Positions 1-11,881 of a stretch of 64,000 nt of DNA are shown piece by piece; the stretch's first letter is position 1; every line of letters starts with the position of its first letter. Source of the DNA: Komagataeibacter oboediens (GTDB lineage: Bacteria > Pseudomonadota > Alphaproteobacteria > Acetobacterales > Acetobacteraceae); NCBI RefSeq assembly GCF_003207815.1, contig NZ_NKTX01000003.1, positions 62,001-126,000 of the forward strand, written 5' to 3'. Under the pieces are notes generated by a model. It saw nothing but the letters and a program-made list of their open reading frames with translations. It did no database searches and was not told the origin of the DNA. The position numbers were made by a program, and so were the translations under genes.

Positions 1-86
1 GCACGCTTGGCCCATCGCGCCATACCGGGCAGGCACGCCGCCATCCGTCCCGGTACAGGGCGCAGGCAAGAACGGTTAGAGAGATC

Positions 87-1610
87 ATGGCCCTATCATC
101 TGATATTTCCGCAACCATGCCGCCCGGTGCCCGTCGGGCCCCCGCGTGCACCCTGGTCATTTTCGGGGCGCATGGGGATCTGACCAAGCGGCTGCTCATG
201 CCCGCGCTGTACAATCTGGTGGGTAACGGGCTGCTGGATGACGGCTTCCGCGTCATTGGCGTGGACCGCGTGGACAGCACCACCGCGCAATGGCGCGACG
301 GCCTTGCCGCCATGATGCAGTCCTTCACCCATGACCCGAACGCCGAATTCCATCCTGCCAGCATCAATGCACAGCAGTGGGACTGGCTGGCGCAGCGGCT
401 GGAGTATGTACAGGCCGATTTCAGTGATGCGGACGCCCTGCGCCAGCTGGGCACGAAGCTGCCGGGCAACGCCATCTTCTACCTGGCCATCCCGTCGCGG
501 TTTTTCGCCACGGTGGTCGAAACATTGGGCAAGGCCGGTGTGGTGGCGCAGAAGGAGGGCGTTTTCCGCCGCGTGGTGATTGAAAAGCCGTTTGGTTCGG
601 ACCTGGCTTCGGCAAAGGAACTCAACCGCCGGGTGCTGTCGGTACTGGACGAGTCGCAGGTCTTCCGCATTGACCATTTCCTTGGCAAGGAAACGGTGCA
701 GAACATCCTCGCCATGCGATTCGGCAATCTGATATTCGAACCGCTGTGGCGCAATGAATATGTCGATCATGTCGAGATCACTGCTGCCGAGACCATTGGC
801 GTGGAACAGCGCGGCGCGTTTTACGAGCCCACGGGCGCGCTGCGTGACATGGTGCCCAACCACCTGTTCCAGCTTTTCGCCATGGTGGCGATGGAGCCCC
901 CCAATACCTTCGACGCCGAAAGCGTGCGCAACGCCAAGGAACAGCTGTTCGAGGCCGTGACCCCCATCGACCCGGCGGATGCCGTGCGCGGCCAGTATGC
1001 AACCGGCACGGTGGAGGGCAGACCCATGGTCGGCTACCGCGAAAGCCCCGGCGTGGCCCCGCACAGCAATACCGAAACCTATGTGGCGCTGAAGCTGCAT
1101 GTGGATAACTGGCGCTGGGCCGGGGTGCCGTTCTACCTGCGCACCGGCAAGGCGCTGGGGGGACGGCGGACCGAAGTTGTGGTGCAGTTCCGCAAGCCGC
1201 CAATGCTCATGTTCCGTGAAACCGAAACGGAGGAACTGCCCCCCAACCGCATTATCCTCAACATCCAGCCAGCCCAGGGGCTGACGGTGGAACTGGGTGC
1301 GAAAAAGCCGGGGCCGGAAATGGACCTGACCGATGTGCAGGCCCGTTTCCGTTACGAGGACGTGTTCGCCAAATCGCCCAATGTCGGGTACGAAACCCTG
1401 CTGTATGACTGCCTGATGGGGGACGAGACCCTGTTCCAGCGTGCCGATAATATCGAGGCCGCGTGGAAGGCCGTCGATCCTGTCCTGCAGGCATGGGCGA
1501 AGGATACGGCGGGGCCGGAACTATACGAAGCCGGGACATCAGGTCCCAGCGGGGCGGACGACCTGCTGCATCGTGACGGACGGTCGTGGTACCCGCTTGA
1601 TCGCGCCTGA
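87..1610 (+). CDS. zwf: Glucose-6-phosphate 1-dehydrogenase
   Basis: Oxidises glucose 6-phosphate to 6-phosphogluconolactone with NAD(P)+, the entry step of the oxidative pentose phosphate pathway, in the cytosol. The 507-residue length is normal for the family. The N-terminal nucleotide-binding motif GAHGDLTKR is at residues 27-35. The signature RIDHFLGKE starts at residue 194, with D196-H197 and K201 in the substrate and catalytic site. The ATG at 87 follows a purine-rich GAGAG and leaves a short leader before the Rossmann strand. The upstream neighbour lies outside the window, so operon membership is unknown. The gene converges on the next gene, and a dispersed repeat fills the junction. 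The identification is secure. Confidence 0.97.
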   Translation: MALSSDISATMPPGARRAPACTLVIFGAHGDLTKRLLMPALYNLVGNGLLDDGFRVIGVDRVDSTTAQWRDGLAAMMQSFTHDPNAEFHPASINAQQWDWLAQRLEYVQADFSDADALRQLGTKLPGNAIFYLAIPSRFFATVVETLGKAGVVAQKEGVFRRVVIEKPFGSDLASAKELNRRVLSVLDESQVFRIDHFLGKETVQNILAMRFGNLIFEPLWRNEYVDHVEITAAETIGVEQRGAFYEPTGALRDMVPNHLFQLFAMVAMEPPNTFDAESVRNAKEQLFEAVTPIDPADAVRGQYATGTVEGRPMVGYRESPGVAPHSNTETYVALKLHVDNWRWAGVPFYLRTGKALGGRRTEVVVQFRKPPMLMFRETETEELPPNRIILNIQPAQGLTVELGAKKPGPEMDLTDVQARFRYEDVFAKSPNVGYETLLYDCLMGDETLFQRADNIEAAWKAVDPVLQAWAKDTAGPELYEAGTSGPSGADDLLHRDGRSWYPLDRA

Positions 1611-1642
1611 AAGATTTTTTGAAAACGACCTGTTCATAAGGA

Positions 1643-1728
1643 TGAAAGTTTCCGGCTGCCGCCTTTCTTCAGAAAGGCGGCGTTCCTTAGAAGCTTTCTG
1701 AAAAAAGCTTCACCAGAAACTTTCTTGC
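1643..1728 (-). repeat. Dispersed two-hairpin repeat, copy 1
   Basis: Read on the minus strand, this copy has a GGTGAAGCTTTTTTC hairpin (arms roughly GAAGCTTTTTTC and GAAAGCTTC) followed by a second hairpin with arms GCCGCCTTTC and GAAAGGCGGC. It lies between the convergent 3' ends of zwf and the LTXXQ-type gene. Five related copies occur at 11771, 21236, 38253, 50041 and 56854. The arms end in A/T runs on both strands, so a bidirectional terminator role is likely but inferred. Confidence 0.8.
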
Positions 1729-1829
1729 GACCGGCTCCGTCTGGCTGTTGCGGATCGCCCGGGACTGTCAGGTAAGCCGGATATGGCCTGGCCCCGCCCG
1801 CAACATGCTGTGGGCGGGGCGGGACGCGT

Positions 1830-2363
1830 TTACTGCGCGGGGGCGGCGGTGGTCCCCTGCGCATCGGCAGCCTTGGCCTGCTGTGCGGCGGTGTGTTCGC
1901 TGTCGCCCTCACGGAACAGGGTGTCGGCATGCTTGCGCTGCTTCTTGGACAGGCTGTCATACAGCGATGCGAACGCCGTGTTCAGCGTCTGCATGTCACG
2001 CGCGCGCTCGATCACCAGATCGGCATAGGACTGCATGTTTTCCACCGCGTTCAGGGTGGGCAGCTTGGACCGGCGGTCCTCGATCGCATCATGCAGGCGC
2101 TGCGCGTTGTCGCGCATGTCCTGTGCGAAGGGGGCCCACAGCGCTTCCTGCTTCTTGGTAATGCCCAGCTGGTCATGCAGCGCCTTGATATGGGCTTCCA
2201 CCTGTTCCGGCGCGGGATCGCGCGGGGTGTGGGCCAGTGGCGCGGTCGGGTTGGGCTTGCCTGCTTCTGTCTGGGTACCCGTGGTGGGCTGCGGGTCGGC
2301 GGCCATGGCCATGGCGGGCAGCATCAGCAGGGCAGCGGTGGGTAGGAACCGGCGGAACATCAT
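1830..2363 (-). CDS. Spy/CpxP-like LTXXQ-motif periplasmic protein
   Basis: A small exported helical protein of 177 residues. It starts with a signal peptide (MMFRRFLPTAALLMLPAMA, then an AMAADP-type cleavage site). The mature part has two LTxxQ-type repeats, LGITKKQEALW near residue 68 and LSKKQRKH near residue 140, typical of the Spy/CpxP family of periplasmic chaperones and stress sensors. The C-terminus is Ala/Gln-rich. It lies 60 bp upstream of the 3' end of the Gly-rich exported protein on the same strand, so it follows that gene in transcription. No metal-binding His/Cys cluster is visible. The family call is good; the specific role in acid, metal or envelope stress is unknown. Confidence 0.8.
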   Translation of the reverse strand: MMFRRFLPTAALLMLPAMAMAADPQPTTGTQTEAGKPNPTAPLAHTPRDPAPEQVEAHIKALHDQLGITKKQEALWAPFAQDMRDNAQRLHDAIEDRRSKLPTLNAVENMQSYADLVIERARDMQTLNTAFASLYDSLSKKQRKHADTLFREGDSEHTAAQQAKAADAQGTTAAPAQ

Positions 2364-2423
2364 GTTGTATATTTTCCTTCGCAGGGGTGTCGATATGCGT
2401 GGGATGTGTCAGGGCTGCGGTTA

Positions 2424-2789
2424 TCAGTAACCGCCGCCATAGGGGTAATAGGCCGGCGGCGGCGGGGCCGGCGCGGGGGTGGGATAGTAGGCCGGTGGCG
2501 GTGCCGCAGCGCCGCGTTCGGCCAGCGTGCTGCCCAGCATGGCGCCCACTGCAAGACCGGCCAGGCCACTGCCCACGGCCAGACCCGCGCCGCCGCCACC
2601 ACGGTGGCCGCCATAATAACCGCCACGCGGCGGCGGGGGCGGTCCGCCACGTCCACCGCGGGGACCGCCATGCCACGGCTGGGCCTGCGCAGCCGGCACG
2701 GCCGTTGCCAGTATGCCCAGCGCAAGGCTGGCTGACAGGAGGGAAGCAGTAAGTTTGCGCAGATGCATGGAGTTTGAGAACCTCGACAT
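2424..2789 (-). CDS. Small Gly/Pro-rich exported protein with glycine-zipper segment
   Basis: A 121-residue protein with an N-terminal signal peptide: a Lys-containing n-region, then a hydrophobic LLSASLALGILATAVPAA core and an AQA cleavage site. The mature part has a GGPRGGRGG-type basic Gly/Pro-rich stretch, a short hydrophobic glycine-zipper-like segment (GLAVGSGLAGLAVGAMLGS) and a Tyr/Pro-rich tail with PPPAYYP-type repeats. Such architecture suggests a cell-envelope protein. No enzyme motif is seen. An internal ATG at 2768 (MHLRKL) gives a cleaner signal peptide and may be the real start. It is probably co-transcribed with the LTXXQ protein downstream. Function unknown. Confidence 0.65.
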   Translation of the reverse strand: MSRFSNSMHLRKLTASLLSASLALGILATAVPAAQAQPWHGGPRGGRGGPPPPPRGGYYGGHRGGGGAGLAVGSGLAGLAVGAMLGSTLAERGAAAPPPAYYPTPAPAPPPPAYYPYGGGY

Positions 2790-2855
2790 ATCGTGAAGGC
2801 GGATAACAGGATCATTATGACCAATGTCCGTGTCGAAACAATGGCCGGGTCCGTG

Positions 2856-3500
2856 TCAGGCCACCCAGGGCAATCGCTTTGTCAGGGCGGATAACCGGTG
2901 GCGACGCAATTCGTTGCGCGCCCTGGCATCATTGGTCATGTAATTCAGCTGTATGGTGTGGCGGGGACCGACGTACTGCCGGTGGCCATGCCATGTGTCC
3001 GGCCCGTTGGGGAAGACCAGCAGCGTGCCGTTGACGGGCGGAACCTCGACCGTGAAATCCTCCAGGTCATGGTCGTTGCGCAGCAGTCGCAGGCAGCCTT
3101 CATGCCGTGCCCATGCCGTGTCGTCCCCGGCGTTCAGATACAGCAGGACGGTCACGCGCTTGCTGGCGGAATCGCGGTGGATGCGTCCGTCCTTGGCCCG
3201 CGTGCGTCCACGCAGGGTCAGCATGGTGGGGGCGGTATCCAGATCCAGCGCGAATTTCCGCGCGATCAGGGTCCGCAGCCGTGGTCCCTCCAGTTCCGTC
3301 ACCAGCCGCGCCATAAGCGGCGAAAGCGTCAGCGCCCCGGGCGGGAAGGACCCGCCGGAGCGGATGTCAGGCAGGCTTGCGGCAAGGGCATGCAGGTCAT
3401 CGGGCCTGATGAAATGCGGGACCACCACATGCGCAAATGGTGCGGTGGACACGGGCGCTGCCTCCAGCGCCGCATAGTCGGGGGTGACGGGTTGGATCAT
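2856..3500 (-). CDS. 2OG-Fe(II) oxygenase family protein
   Basis: A 214-residue protein of the prolyl-4-hydroxylase-like 2-oxoglutarate/Fe(II) dioxygenase fold. The Fe ligands are visible: H-x-D in GRIHRDSASK, then a distal His in DTWHGHRQYVG, with the Arg in GPRHTIQLNYM a good candidate for binding the 2OG carboxylate. Strands VTVLLYLN and LLVFPN frame the jelly-roll core. I start it at the ATG at 3500 because AGGAT lies 5 nt upstream. A GTG at 3521 with GGAAG upstream would add seven residues. The substrate cannot be read from sequence. The gene stands with its own short spacers between an exported protein and an AhpD-like gene. Confidence 0.85.
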   Translation of the reverse strand: MIQPVTPDYAALEAAPVSTAPFAHVVVPHFIRPDDLHALAASLPDIRSGGSFPPGALTLSPLMARLVTELEGPRLRTLIARKFALDLDTAPTMLTLRGRTRAKDGRIHRDSASKRVTVLLYLNAGDDTAWARHEGCLRLLRNDHDLEDFTVEVPPVNGTLLVFPNGPDTWHGHRQYVGPRHTIQLNYMTNDARARNELRRHRLSALTKRLPWVA

Positions 3501-3576
3501 GCCATCCTGCAAGCTGGTCACTAAGCGGCTTCCAGATTAGGCCCGGACACGCCCCCCCGCAAGCATGCGTACGGGA

Positions 3577-3915
3577 TCAGGCCGTGACCGTGTCCACCGC
3601 GTCCAGCACCCGGCTGGAATAGACCGTGGCCGCCCCCGCATTCAGCGCCACGGCAACGCCCAGTGCTTCGGCAATTTCCTCTTTCGTGGCCCCGGCCTTC
3701 ACCGCGGCGGTGGAATGGACGGATATGCAGCCGTCGCACCGTGTGGTCACGGCAACCGCCAGCGCGATCAGTTCACGTGTCTTGGCATCCAGCTTTCCGG
3801 TGCGCGCGGCAGCGCCATCCAGCGTCTGGAGTCCCTTGATGGTGTCGGGCGAGAGCGCCGCGAAAGCTTTGATAGAGTCGCCCAGATGGGCGCGGTAGGC
3901 GTTCCAGTCAGTCAT
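3577..3915 (-). CDS. Carboxymuconolactone decarboxylase / AhpD-like protein
   Basis: A 112-residue all-helical AhpD/CMD-family protein. The redox-active CxxC and nearby His are present in TTRCDGCISVHSTAAV (about residues 57-72), preceded by a conserved Glu in the TRELIALAVAV helix. This pattern is that of peroxidase-linked disulfide reductases rather than true carboxymuconolactone decarboxylases. The ATG at 3915 has GGAG 6 nt after a good spacing, better than the GTG one codon upstream. It is divergent from zapE. A role in thiol or peroxide metabolism is likely; the partner is unknown. Confidence 0.85.
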   Translation of the reverse strand: MTDWNAYRAHLGDSIKAFAALSPDTIKGLQTLDGAAARTGKLDAKTRELIALAVAVTTRCDGCISVHSTAAVKAGATKEEIAEALGVAVALNAGAATVYSSRVLDAVDTVTA

Positions 3916-4035
3916 CACAAACTCTCCATTCTGGCTGGTTTCAGTTCACCAGATGGAGAGAACCCCTGTCATGACACAGTTTGGCGAGTTTGCGCCCTTG
4001 ATGGGGTGTTTGTTACGGACTATCGCCGAAATACC

Positions 4036-5238
4036 ATGGATACAGACATAGCCCCCGCCCGCCCGTCCGCTGCGGCGTTGCCCGCAGGTACCGGCCCCCT
4101 CGCCGCCTATGAGGCCCGTGTGGCTTCTGGCCGTCTTGATCGTGACCCGGAACAGGAAAAGGCCGCCCGCCGGCTCGACCGCCTGTGGCGTGAACTACGT
4201 GACTACCACCCGGTGGTCCAGCAGCACGCGCCGCAGGCCTCGGGCTGGCTGGGCGGGCTGAAGGCGCGCCTGGGCCTGTCGGGGCGCCACGCCACCGAGG
4301 CCCCGCGTCCGCGCGGCGTTTACATGGTGGGACAGGTGGGGCGTGGCAAAACCATGCTCATGGACCTGTTCTTCAGCCTCGCCCCCGTGGAACACAAGCG
4401 CCGGGTCCATTTCCACCGCTTCATGCAGGACGTGCACCAGCGCCTGCATGACATGAAGGCGGCCGATCCCGACCTGACGGATCCCATCCCGCCGCTGGCG
4501 CGCCAGATCGCGCAGGAAGCGTGGCTGCTGTGCTTTGATGAATTTCAGGTCAATGACATTGCCGACGCCATGATCCTTGGCCGCCTGTTCGATTACCTGT
4601 TCGCCGATGGCGTGGTGGTGGTCGCGACATCCAACACGAAACCCGAGGACCTGTTCCAGGACCGTCCGGGCGCTGATGCCTTCAAGCCGTTCATCGCCGC
4701 GATTCTCAAGGAAGTGGATACCGTCATCCTCGATTCCCCGCGCGATTACCGCCGGGGCAACGCGCGGGGAATGCAGACATGGATCATCCCCGCCGATGAT
4801 GCGGCGCGCCGGGCGCTCGACTCGATCTTCACCCGGCTGGCCGATGGCGCGCCGGTCGTGCCGGTTACGCTGGACATCATGGGCCGCCGCCTGAAGGTGG
4901 ACCAGGCGGCAGGTCCGGTCGCGCGCTTCAGCTTTGCCGATCTGTGCGGCAGGCCGCTGGGTGCTGGCGATTACCTGGCGCTGGCCACGCGGTTTCCCAA
5001 CCTTGTCCTGGATGGCGTCCCGCGCATGGGGCCGGATAATTTTGACGAGGCCCGGCGCTTCATCGTCCTGATCGACACGCTGTACGAACAGAACGTCAAG
5101 CTGTTCGCCTCCGCCGAGGACAGGCCGGACGCACTGTATGCAAAGGGGCAGGGCGCCACCGCGTTCGAACGCACCGCCTCGCGTCTGGAGGAAATGCAGA
5201 GCGCGGCCTACATGCAGCTGCCGCACCTGAACGCATAG
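4036..5238 (+). CDS. zapE: Cell division protein ZapE (AFG1-like AAA+ ATPase)
   Basis: A 400-residue P-loop ATPase of the AFG1/ZapE family, which in bacteria acts on the Z-ring during division and in mitochondria has a quality-control role. Walker A is GQVGRGKTMLMD near residue 100, Walker B is LLCFDEFQVNDIAD near 165, and a sensor-1-like VVVATSNTKPEDL follows near 195. The C-terminal part has the family pattern ARFSFADLCGRPLGAGDY. The frame is open further upstream, but the ATG at 4036 (MDTDIAPARP) leaves the usual short N-terminal helix (AYEARVASGRLDRDPEQ) seen in the family. Monocistronic as far as seen. Confident. Confidence 0.92.
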   Translation: MDTDIAPARPSAAALPAGTGPLAAYEARVASGRLDRDPEQEKAARRLDRLWRELRDYHPVVQQHAPQASGWLGGLKARLGLSGRHATEAPRPRGVYMVGQVGRGKTMLMDLFFSLAPVEHKRRVHFHRFMQDVHQRLHDMKAADPDLTDPIPPLARQIAQEAWLLCFDEFQVNDIADAMILGRLFDYLFADGVVVVATSNTKPEDLFQDRPGADAFKPFIAAILKEVDTVILDSPRDYRRGNARGMQTWIIPADDAARRALDSIFTRLADGAPVVPVTLDIMGRRLKVDQAAGPVARFSFADLCGRPLGAGDYLALATRFPNLVLDGVPRMGPDNFDEARRFIVLIDTLYEQNVKLFASAEDRPDALYAKGQGATAFERTASRLEEMQSAAYMQLPHLNA

Positions 5239-5587
5239 GAGCGGACAGGGGATGAAAGGGTCACGCCATCGTGACGGTTATGGCGGTGGTGTGACTGGTC
5301 AGGCGGTAGGCAAGCAGGACGGTCTTTGCTTGGGTATGGGCAAGTTCGCATCAGCCGGGACAAAGGCCGCGGATATGGACGTTTTCCGCACGCCGGTCCC
5401 CGCTATCGGAGGACAGGCACGAAAATGTCAGTATGCGCGGCAAGCAGACCTGATCCTGATGAATGATGGCGGCATCCCGGCAAGGGTGCGGCTAGGGTAG
5501 CGATACAAATCGGGCCGGTGAGAATGACATGCCGGATCCGACAATAGCGCGGCCAAAAAAGGCCGCCAGCGAGGAGATGTCTTCAAT
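5239..5587. other. Non-coding leader region upstream of sucA
   Basis: About 350 bases without a convincing gene. It starts with a perfect inverted repeat GTCACGCCATCGTGAC at 5260-5275, right after zapE, which could be an operator or weak terminator stem. The only open frame here (from 5252, 82 codons) has no domain-like composition. The region ends with a good GAGGAG ribosome binding site at about 5571 for sucA. It presumably carries the promoter of the 2-oxoglutarate dehydrogenase operon. Confidence 0.6.
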
Positions 5588-8461
<2,874 letters not shown>

Positions 8462-8488
8462 CCGTCACGGGTTACGCATAAGGGAAAT

Positions 8489-8512
8489 GGGAACGGCGGT
8501 CTGGCCGTTCCC
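8489..8512 (+). promoter_or_regulatory. Intercistronic hairpin between sucA and sucB
   Basis: A perfect 9-bp stem GGGAACGGC/GCCGTTCCC with a 6-nt loop. No T-run follows, so it is not a classical terminator. An mRNA-stability or partial attenuation role between E1 and E2 is a reasonable inference. Confidence 0.55.
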
Positions 8513-8581
8513 CTGAATAACGATAAGGCCGCCCGGACGTGTCCGATGCGCCAGGGCGGCAAAGGGATTGGGAATTAAAAG

Positions 8582-9841
8582 ATGTCTGCCGATATCAAGG
8601 TACCGACACTGGGTGAAAGTGTTACCACAGCAACCGTTGCAAAATGGCTGAAGCATCCCGGTGATGCCGTGAAGGAAGATGACCCGTTGGTGGAACTGGA
8701 AACCGACAAGGTCAGCGTGGAAGTTCCCGCGCCGCAGTCTGGCGTGCTTGGCCCGCTGCTGGTTCCCGAGGGTGAGGAAGTCGAGGTCGGCACCGTGCTG
8801 TCCACGATCGAGGCCGGCAGTGGCGCCGCCCCCAAGCCTGCGGCCGCCCCCGCGCCGAAGAAGGAAGCCGCCCCTGCGGGCGTGCAGGCCCAGCCCGCCG
8901 CCAGCGGCCCGGTTGCCCGCCCGGCAACGCCGCCGTCCGATGTCGCGGCACAGGGTGCCGCAGCCGTGGCTTTCCCGAGCGCGCGCAAGATGATGACCGA
9001 GCAGGGCGTGTCCGCAGCCCAGGTCGGCACCGGCACCGGCAAGGATGGCCGGATCACCAAGGGTGACGTGCAGACGTTCCTGTCGCAGCCGCGTGCAGCC
9101 CAGCCTGCCGCCGCCGCACGCCCGCCCCGTCAGGACGACCCGCGTGAAGAACGCGTGAAGATGACGCGCCTGCGTCGCACCATCGCCCGTCGCCTGAAGG
9201 ATGCGCAGAACACCGCAGCCCTGCTGACCACCTTCAACGAAGTGGACATGTCCGCCGTCAAGCAGATGCGCGCGGAATACAAGGATCTGTTCGTCAAGAA
9301 GCACAACGGCACCAAGCTGGGCTTCATGTCCATCTTCAGCCGTGCGGTGATCGCGGCCCTGCAGGAATTCCCGGCCATCAACGCCGAAATCGACGGCGAT
9401 GACGTGATCTACCGTGAATTCGTGAACCTGGGCATTGCCGTGGGTGGCCCCAACGGGCTGGTCGTGCCCGTAATCCGCGACGCGGACAAGATGAGCTTTG
9501 CCGAAATCGAAAGCACCATTGCGGGCTTCGGGAAGAAGGCACGCGAAGGTACGCTGAAGATCGATGAACTGTCGGGTGGCACGTTCTCGATCACCAATGG
9601 CGGAATCTATGGCTCGCTCATGTCCACGCCCATTATCAACGCGCCGCAGTCGGCCATCCTTGGCATGCATGCCATCCAGGATCGTCCGGTGGCGGTTGAC
9701 GGGCAGGTCGTGATCCGCCCGATGATGTATATCGCCCTGACCTACGATCACCGGATCGTGGATGGCAAGGAAGCGGTCAGCTTCCTTGTGCGGGTCAAGC
9801 AGAACGTGGAAGACCCGCGCCGTCTGCTGCTGCAGGTCTGA
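8582..9841 (+). CDS. sucB: Dihydrolipoamide succinyltransferase (E2 of 2-oxoglutarate dehydrogenase)
   Basis: Core transacylase of the complex, 419 residues. It has one N-terminal lipoyl domain (lipoyl Lys43 in ETDKVSVEV), an Ala/Pro-rich linker, a peripheral-subunit-binding domain around residues 130-165 ([13 protein letters not shown] to DGRITKGDV), a second linker and the catalytic domain. Its active site is [10 protein letters not shown] with H390 and D394-G395. One lipoyl domain and the 419-residue length are typical of SucB rather than pyruvate E2. It sits 120 bp after sucA and 67 bp before lpd. The lipoyl domain is strikingly like the one fused to the neighbouring Lpd. Confidence 0.97.
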   Translation: MSADIKVPTLGESVTTATVAKWLKHPGDAVKEDDPLVELETDKVSVEVPAPQSGVLGPLLVPEGEEVEVGTVLSTIEAGSGAAPKPAAAPAPKKEAAPAGVQAQPAASGPVARPATPPSDVAAQGAAAVAFPSARKMMTEQGVSAAQVGTGTGKDGRITKGDVQTFLSQPRAAQPAAAARPPRQDDPREERVKMTRLRRTIARRLKDAQNTAALLTTFNEVDMSAVKQMRAEYKDLFVKKHNGTKLGFMSIFSRAVIAALQEFPAINAEIDGDDVIYREFVNLGIAVGGPNGLVVPVIRDADKMSFAEIESTIAGFGKKAREGTLKIDELSGGTFSITNGGIYGSLMSTPIINAPQSAILGMHAIQDRPVAVDGQVVIRPMMYIALTYDHRIVDGKEAVSFLVRVKQNVEDPRRLLLQV

Positions 9842-9908
9842 TGCCTGCCGGGGCCGTGCCATGCGCGGCCCCTACGCGCAACCGCATAGCAAGCAGGACT
9901 GAATAGAC

Positions 9909-11645
9909 ATGACAATCGACATCAAGGTGCCCACGCTGGGCGAAAGTGTGACCACGGCTACGGTCAGCAAGTGGCTGAAGCAGCCCGGCGATACCGTGAA
10001 CGCGGATGATCCGGTCGCTGAACTGGAAACCGACAAGGTCAGCGTGGAAGTCCCCGCCCCGCAGGCTGGCGTGCTGGGCGCACACGCCGTGAAGGAAGGC
10101 GACGAGGTTGAGGTCGGCACCGTACTGACCACCCTGACCCCCGGCGCGGGTGGCCAGAAGGCAGCACCAGCCGCCGCTAGGCCAGCCCAGCCTGCACCGG
10201 CTGCTGCGGCCCCTGCCACGGCCCCCGCGCCCAAGGCTGCCGCCGAGGCCCCGGCGGAGACGGATTACGATGTGATCGTGATCGGCGCAGGCCCCGGTGG
10301 CTATGTGTGCGCCATCCGCGCAGCCCAGCTTGGTTTCAAGGTGGCATGTGTGGAAAAGCGCGCGACGCTGGGGGGCACCTGTCTGAATGTTGGCTGTATC
10401 CCGTCCAAGGCGCTGCTGCAGCAGTCCGAAAACTTCCATGCCGCCAAGGATGAGTATGGCGAGATGGGCATCATCATCGACAGCGTGAAGTTGGATCTGG
10501 CGAAGATGATGGCGCGCAAGCAGTCCGTGGTCGATGCCAATGTGAAGGGCGTGGAGTTCCTGTTCAAGAAGAACAAGGTCACCTGGCTCAAGGGTGTCGG
10601 CAAGGTTGAGGGCACGGGCCGTATCACAGTTGATGGCAAGCCGGTCACGGCCAGGCATATTGTCATTGCCAGCGGCAGCGACAGCGCAGGCCTGCCGGGC
10701 GTTGAAGTGGACGAAAAGCAGATCGTCACCTCCACCGGCGCGCTTGAACTCTCCGCTGTTCCCAAGAAGATGGTGGTGATTGGCGGCGGTGTGATCGGCC
10801 TTGAACTGGGCAGCGTGTGGCACAGGCTGGGTGCGGATGTGACGGTGATCGAATACCTCGACCGTCTGGTTCCCGGCACGGATAACGAAGTGGCCAAGAC
10901 GTTCCAGCGCATCCTGACCAAGCAGGGCCTGAAGATGAAGCTGGGCCACAAGGTGACCAAGGCGGAAAAATCCGCCAAGGGCGTGACGCTGACCGTGGAG
11001 CCCGCGCAGGGCGGGACGGCTGAAACGCTGGAAGCCGACGTGGTTCTGCTGGCCATTGGCCGTACGGCAGCCAGCAAGGGCTTCGGGCTGGAAGAAGCCG
11101 GTATTGAACTGGACAAGCGTGGCCGGATCGTCACCGATGCGCATTACGCAACCAGCGTGCCGGGCATCTATGCCATTGGTGACGTGATTGCAGGCCCGAT
11201 GCTGGCGCACAAGGCCGAGGAAGAAGGCGTTGCCGTGGCCGAACTGCTGGCGGGCCAGGCAGGCCACGTCAATTATGGTGCCATCCCCGCCGTGGTCTAC
11301 ACCTGGCCGGAAGTCGCAACCGTCGGCAAGACCGAAGAAAACCTGAAGGAAGAGGGTGTTTCCTACAAGGTTGGTAAATTCCCCTTCACTGCGAATGGCC
11401 GTGCGCGCGCCATCGGCATGACGGACGGATTTGTAAAGGTTCTGGCCGATTCCACCACCGATCAGGTGCTGGGCGTGCATATCATCGGCCCGATGGCGGG
11501 CGAACTGATTGCCGAATGCACAATGGCGATCGAATTCGGCGCGTCGTCGGAAGACATTGCACGCACCTGCCACGCCCATCCCACGCTGAGCGAAGCGGTG
11601 AAGGAAGCGGCGCTGGATGTGGACAAGCGCGCGATCCATATCTGA
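9909..11645 (+). CDS. lpdA: Dihydrolipoamide dehydrogenase with N-terminal lipoyl domain (E3)
   Basis: FAD enzyme that reoxidises dihydrolipoamide with NAD+. The 578-residue length exceeds the usual 465-475 because an N-terminal lipoyl domain (Lys43 in ETDKVSVEV) and an Ala/Pro linker precede the E3 body. E3 begins at about residue 119 with [17 protein letters not shown]. The redox disulfide is C158-C163 in GTCLNVGC, the NAD site is [16 protein letters not shown], and the catalytic His is H557 in [10 protein letters not shown]. The first 60 residues nearly repeat those of sucB ([29 protein letters not shown]), which suggests local duplication. Lipoylated E3 proteins are known in some bacteria. 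Last gene of the operon. Confidence 0.96.
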   Translation: MTIDIKVPTLGESVTTATVSKWLKQPGDTVNADDPVAELETDKVSVEVPAPQAGVLGAHAVKEGDEVEVGTVLTTLTPGAGGQKAAPAAARPAQPAPAAAAPATAPAPKAAAEAPAETDYDVIVIGAGPGGYVCAIRAAQLGFKVACVEKRATLGGTCLNVGCIPSKALLQQSENFHAAKDEYGEMGIIIDSVKLDLAKMMARKQSVVDANVKGVEFLFKKNKVTWLKGVGKVEGTGRITVDGKPVTARHIVIASGSDSAGLPGVEVDEKQIVTSTGALELSAVPKKMVVIGGGVIGLELGSVWHRLGADVTVIEYLDRLVPGTDNEVAKTFQRILTKQGLKMKLGHKVTKAEKSAKGVTLTVEPAQGGTAETLEADVVLLAIGRTAASKGFGLEEAGIELDKRGRIVTDAHYATSVPGIYAIGDVIAGPMLAHKAEEEGVAVAELLAGQAGHVNYGAIPAVVYTWPEVATVGKTEENLKEEGVSYKVGKFPFTANGRARAIGMTDGFVKVLADSTTDQVLGVHIIGPMAGELIAECTMAIEFGASSEDIARTCHAHPTLSEAVKEAALDVDKRAIHI

Positions 11646-11662
11646 TCTGGCGTGACTGAAAG

Positions 11663-11703
11663 AAAACCCACCCGGCAGGTCTGCTGCCGGGTGGGTTTTT
11701 TTT
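11663..11703 (+). terminator. Strong rho-independent terminator after lpdA
   Basis: A perfect 16-bp stem (AAAACCCACCCGGCAG / CTGCCGGGTGGGTTTT) with a 5-nt loop, running into TTTT. It begins 17 nt past the stop of lpdA and ends the sucA-sucB-lpdA operon. Confidence 0.95.
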
Positions 11704-11770
11704 GTTTACCAAGCAGAAACTTTATAATTTCCTGAAATTACGTAAAATTTCCTAGAATTTGTTCAGGAAA

Positions 11771-11857
11771 TAAAAGTTTTTGGTGAAGATTTTTCCAAAA
11801 AGCTTCTGGAAACACCGCCTTTTTTGGAAAAAGGCAGCATCCAGCAACGTCTTTTTA
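11771..11857 (+). repeat. Dispersed two-hairpin repeat, copy 2
   Basis: Carries AAAAGTTTTTGGTGAAG, an imperfect first hairpin (arms near GAAGATTTTTCC and AAAAAGCTTC) and a second with CCGCCTTTTTT and AAAAAGGC. It lies between convergent lpdA and the minus-strand cyclase gene, just after a separate strong terminator and a very A/T-rich 60-bp stretch. The extra terminator shows that termination alone may not explain its presence. Confidence 0.8.
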
Positions 11858-11881
11858 GTTAACAGTACAATGGCACAGGCA

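Noticed and set aside
5252-5500. 82-codon open frame between zapE and sucA
   Set aside because: No domain-like content, and a likely promoter region.
9795-11639. A 614-codon open frame antisense to lpdA
   Set aside because: It mirrors the lpdA codons, with His- and Arg-rich content typical of antisense frames in GC-rich DNA.
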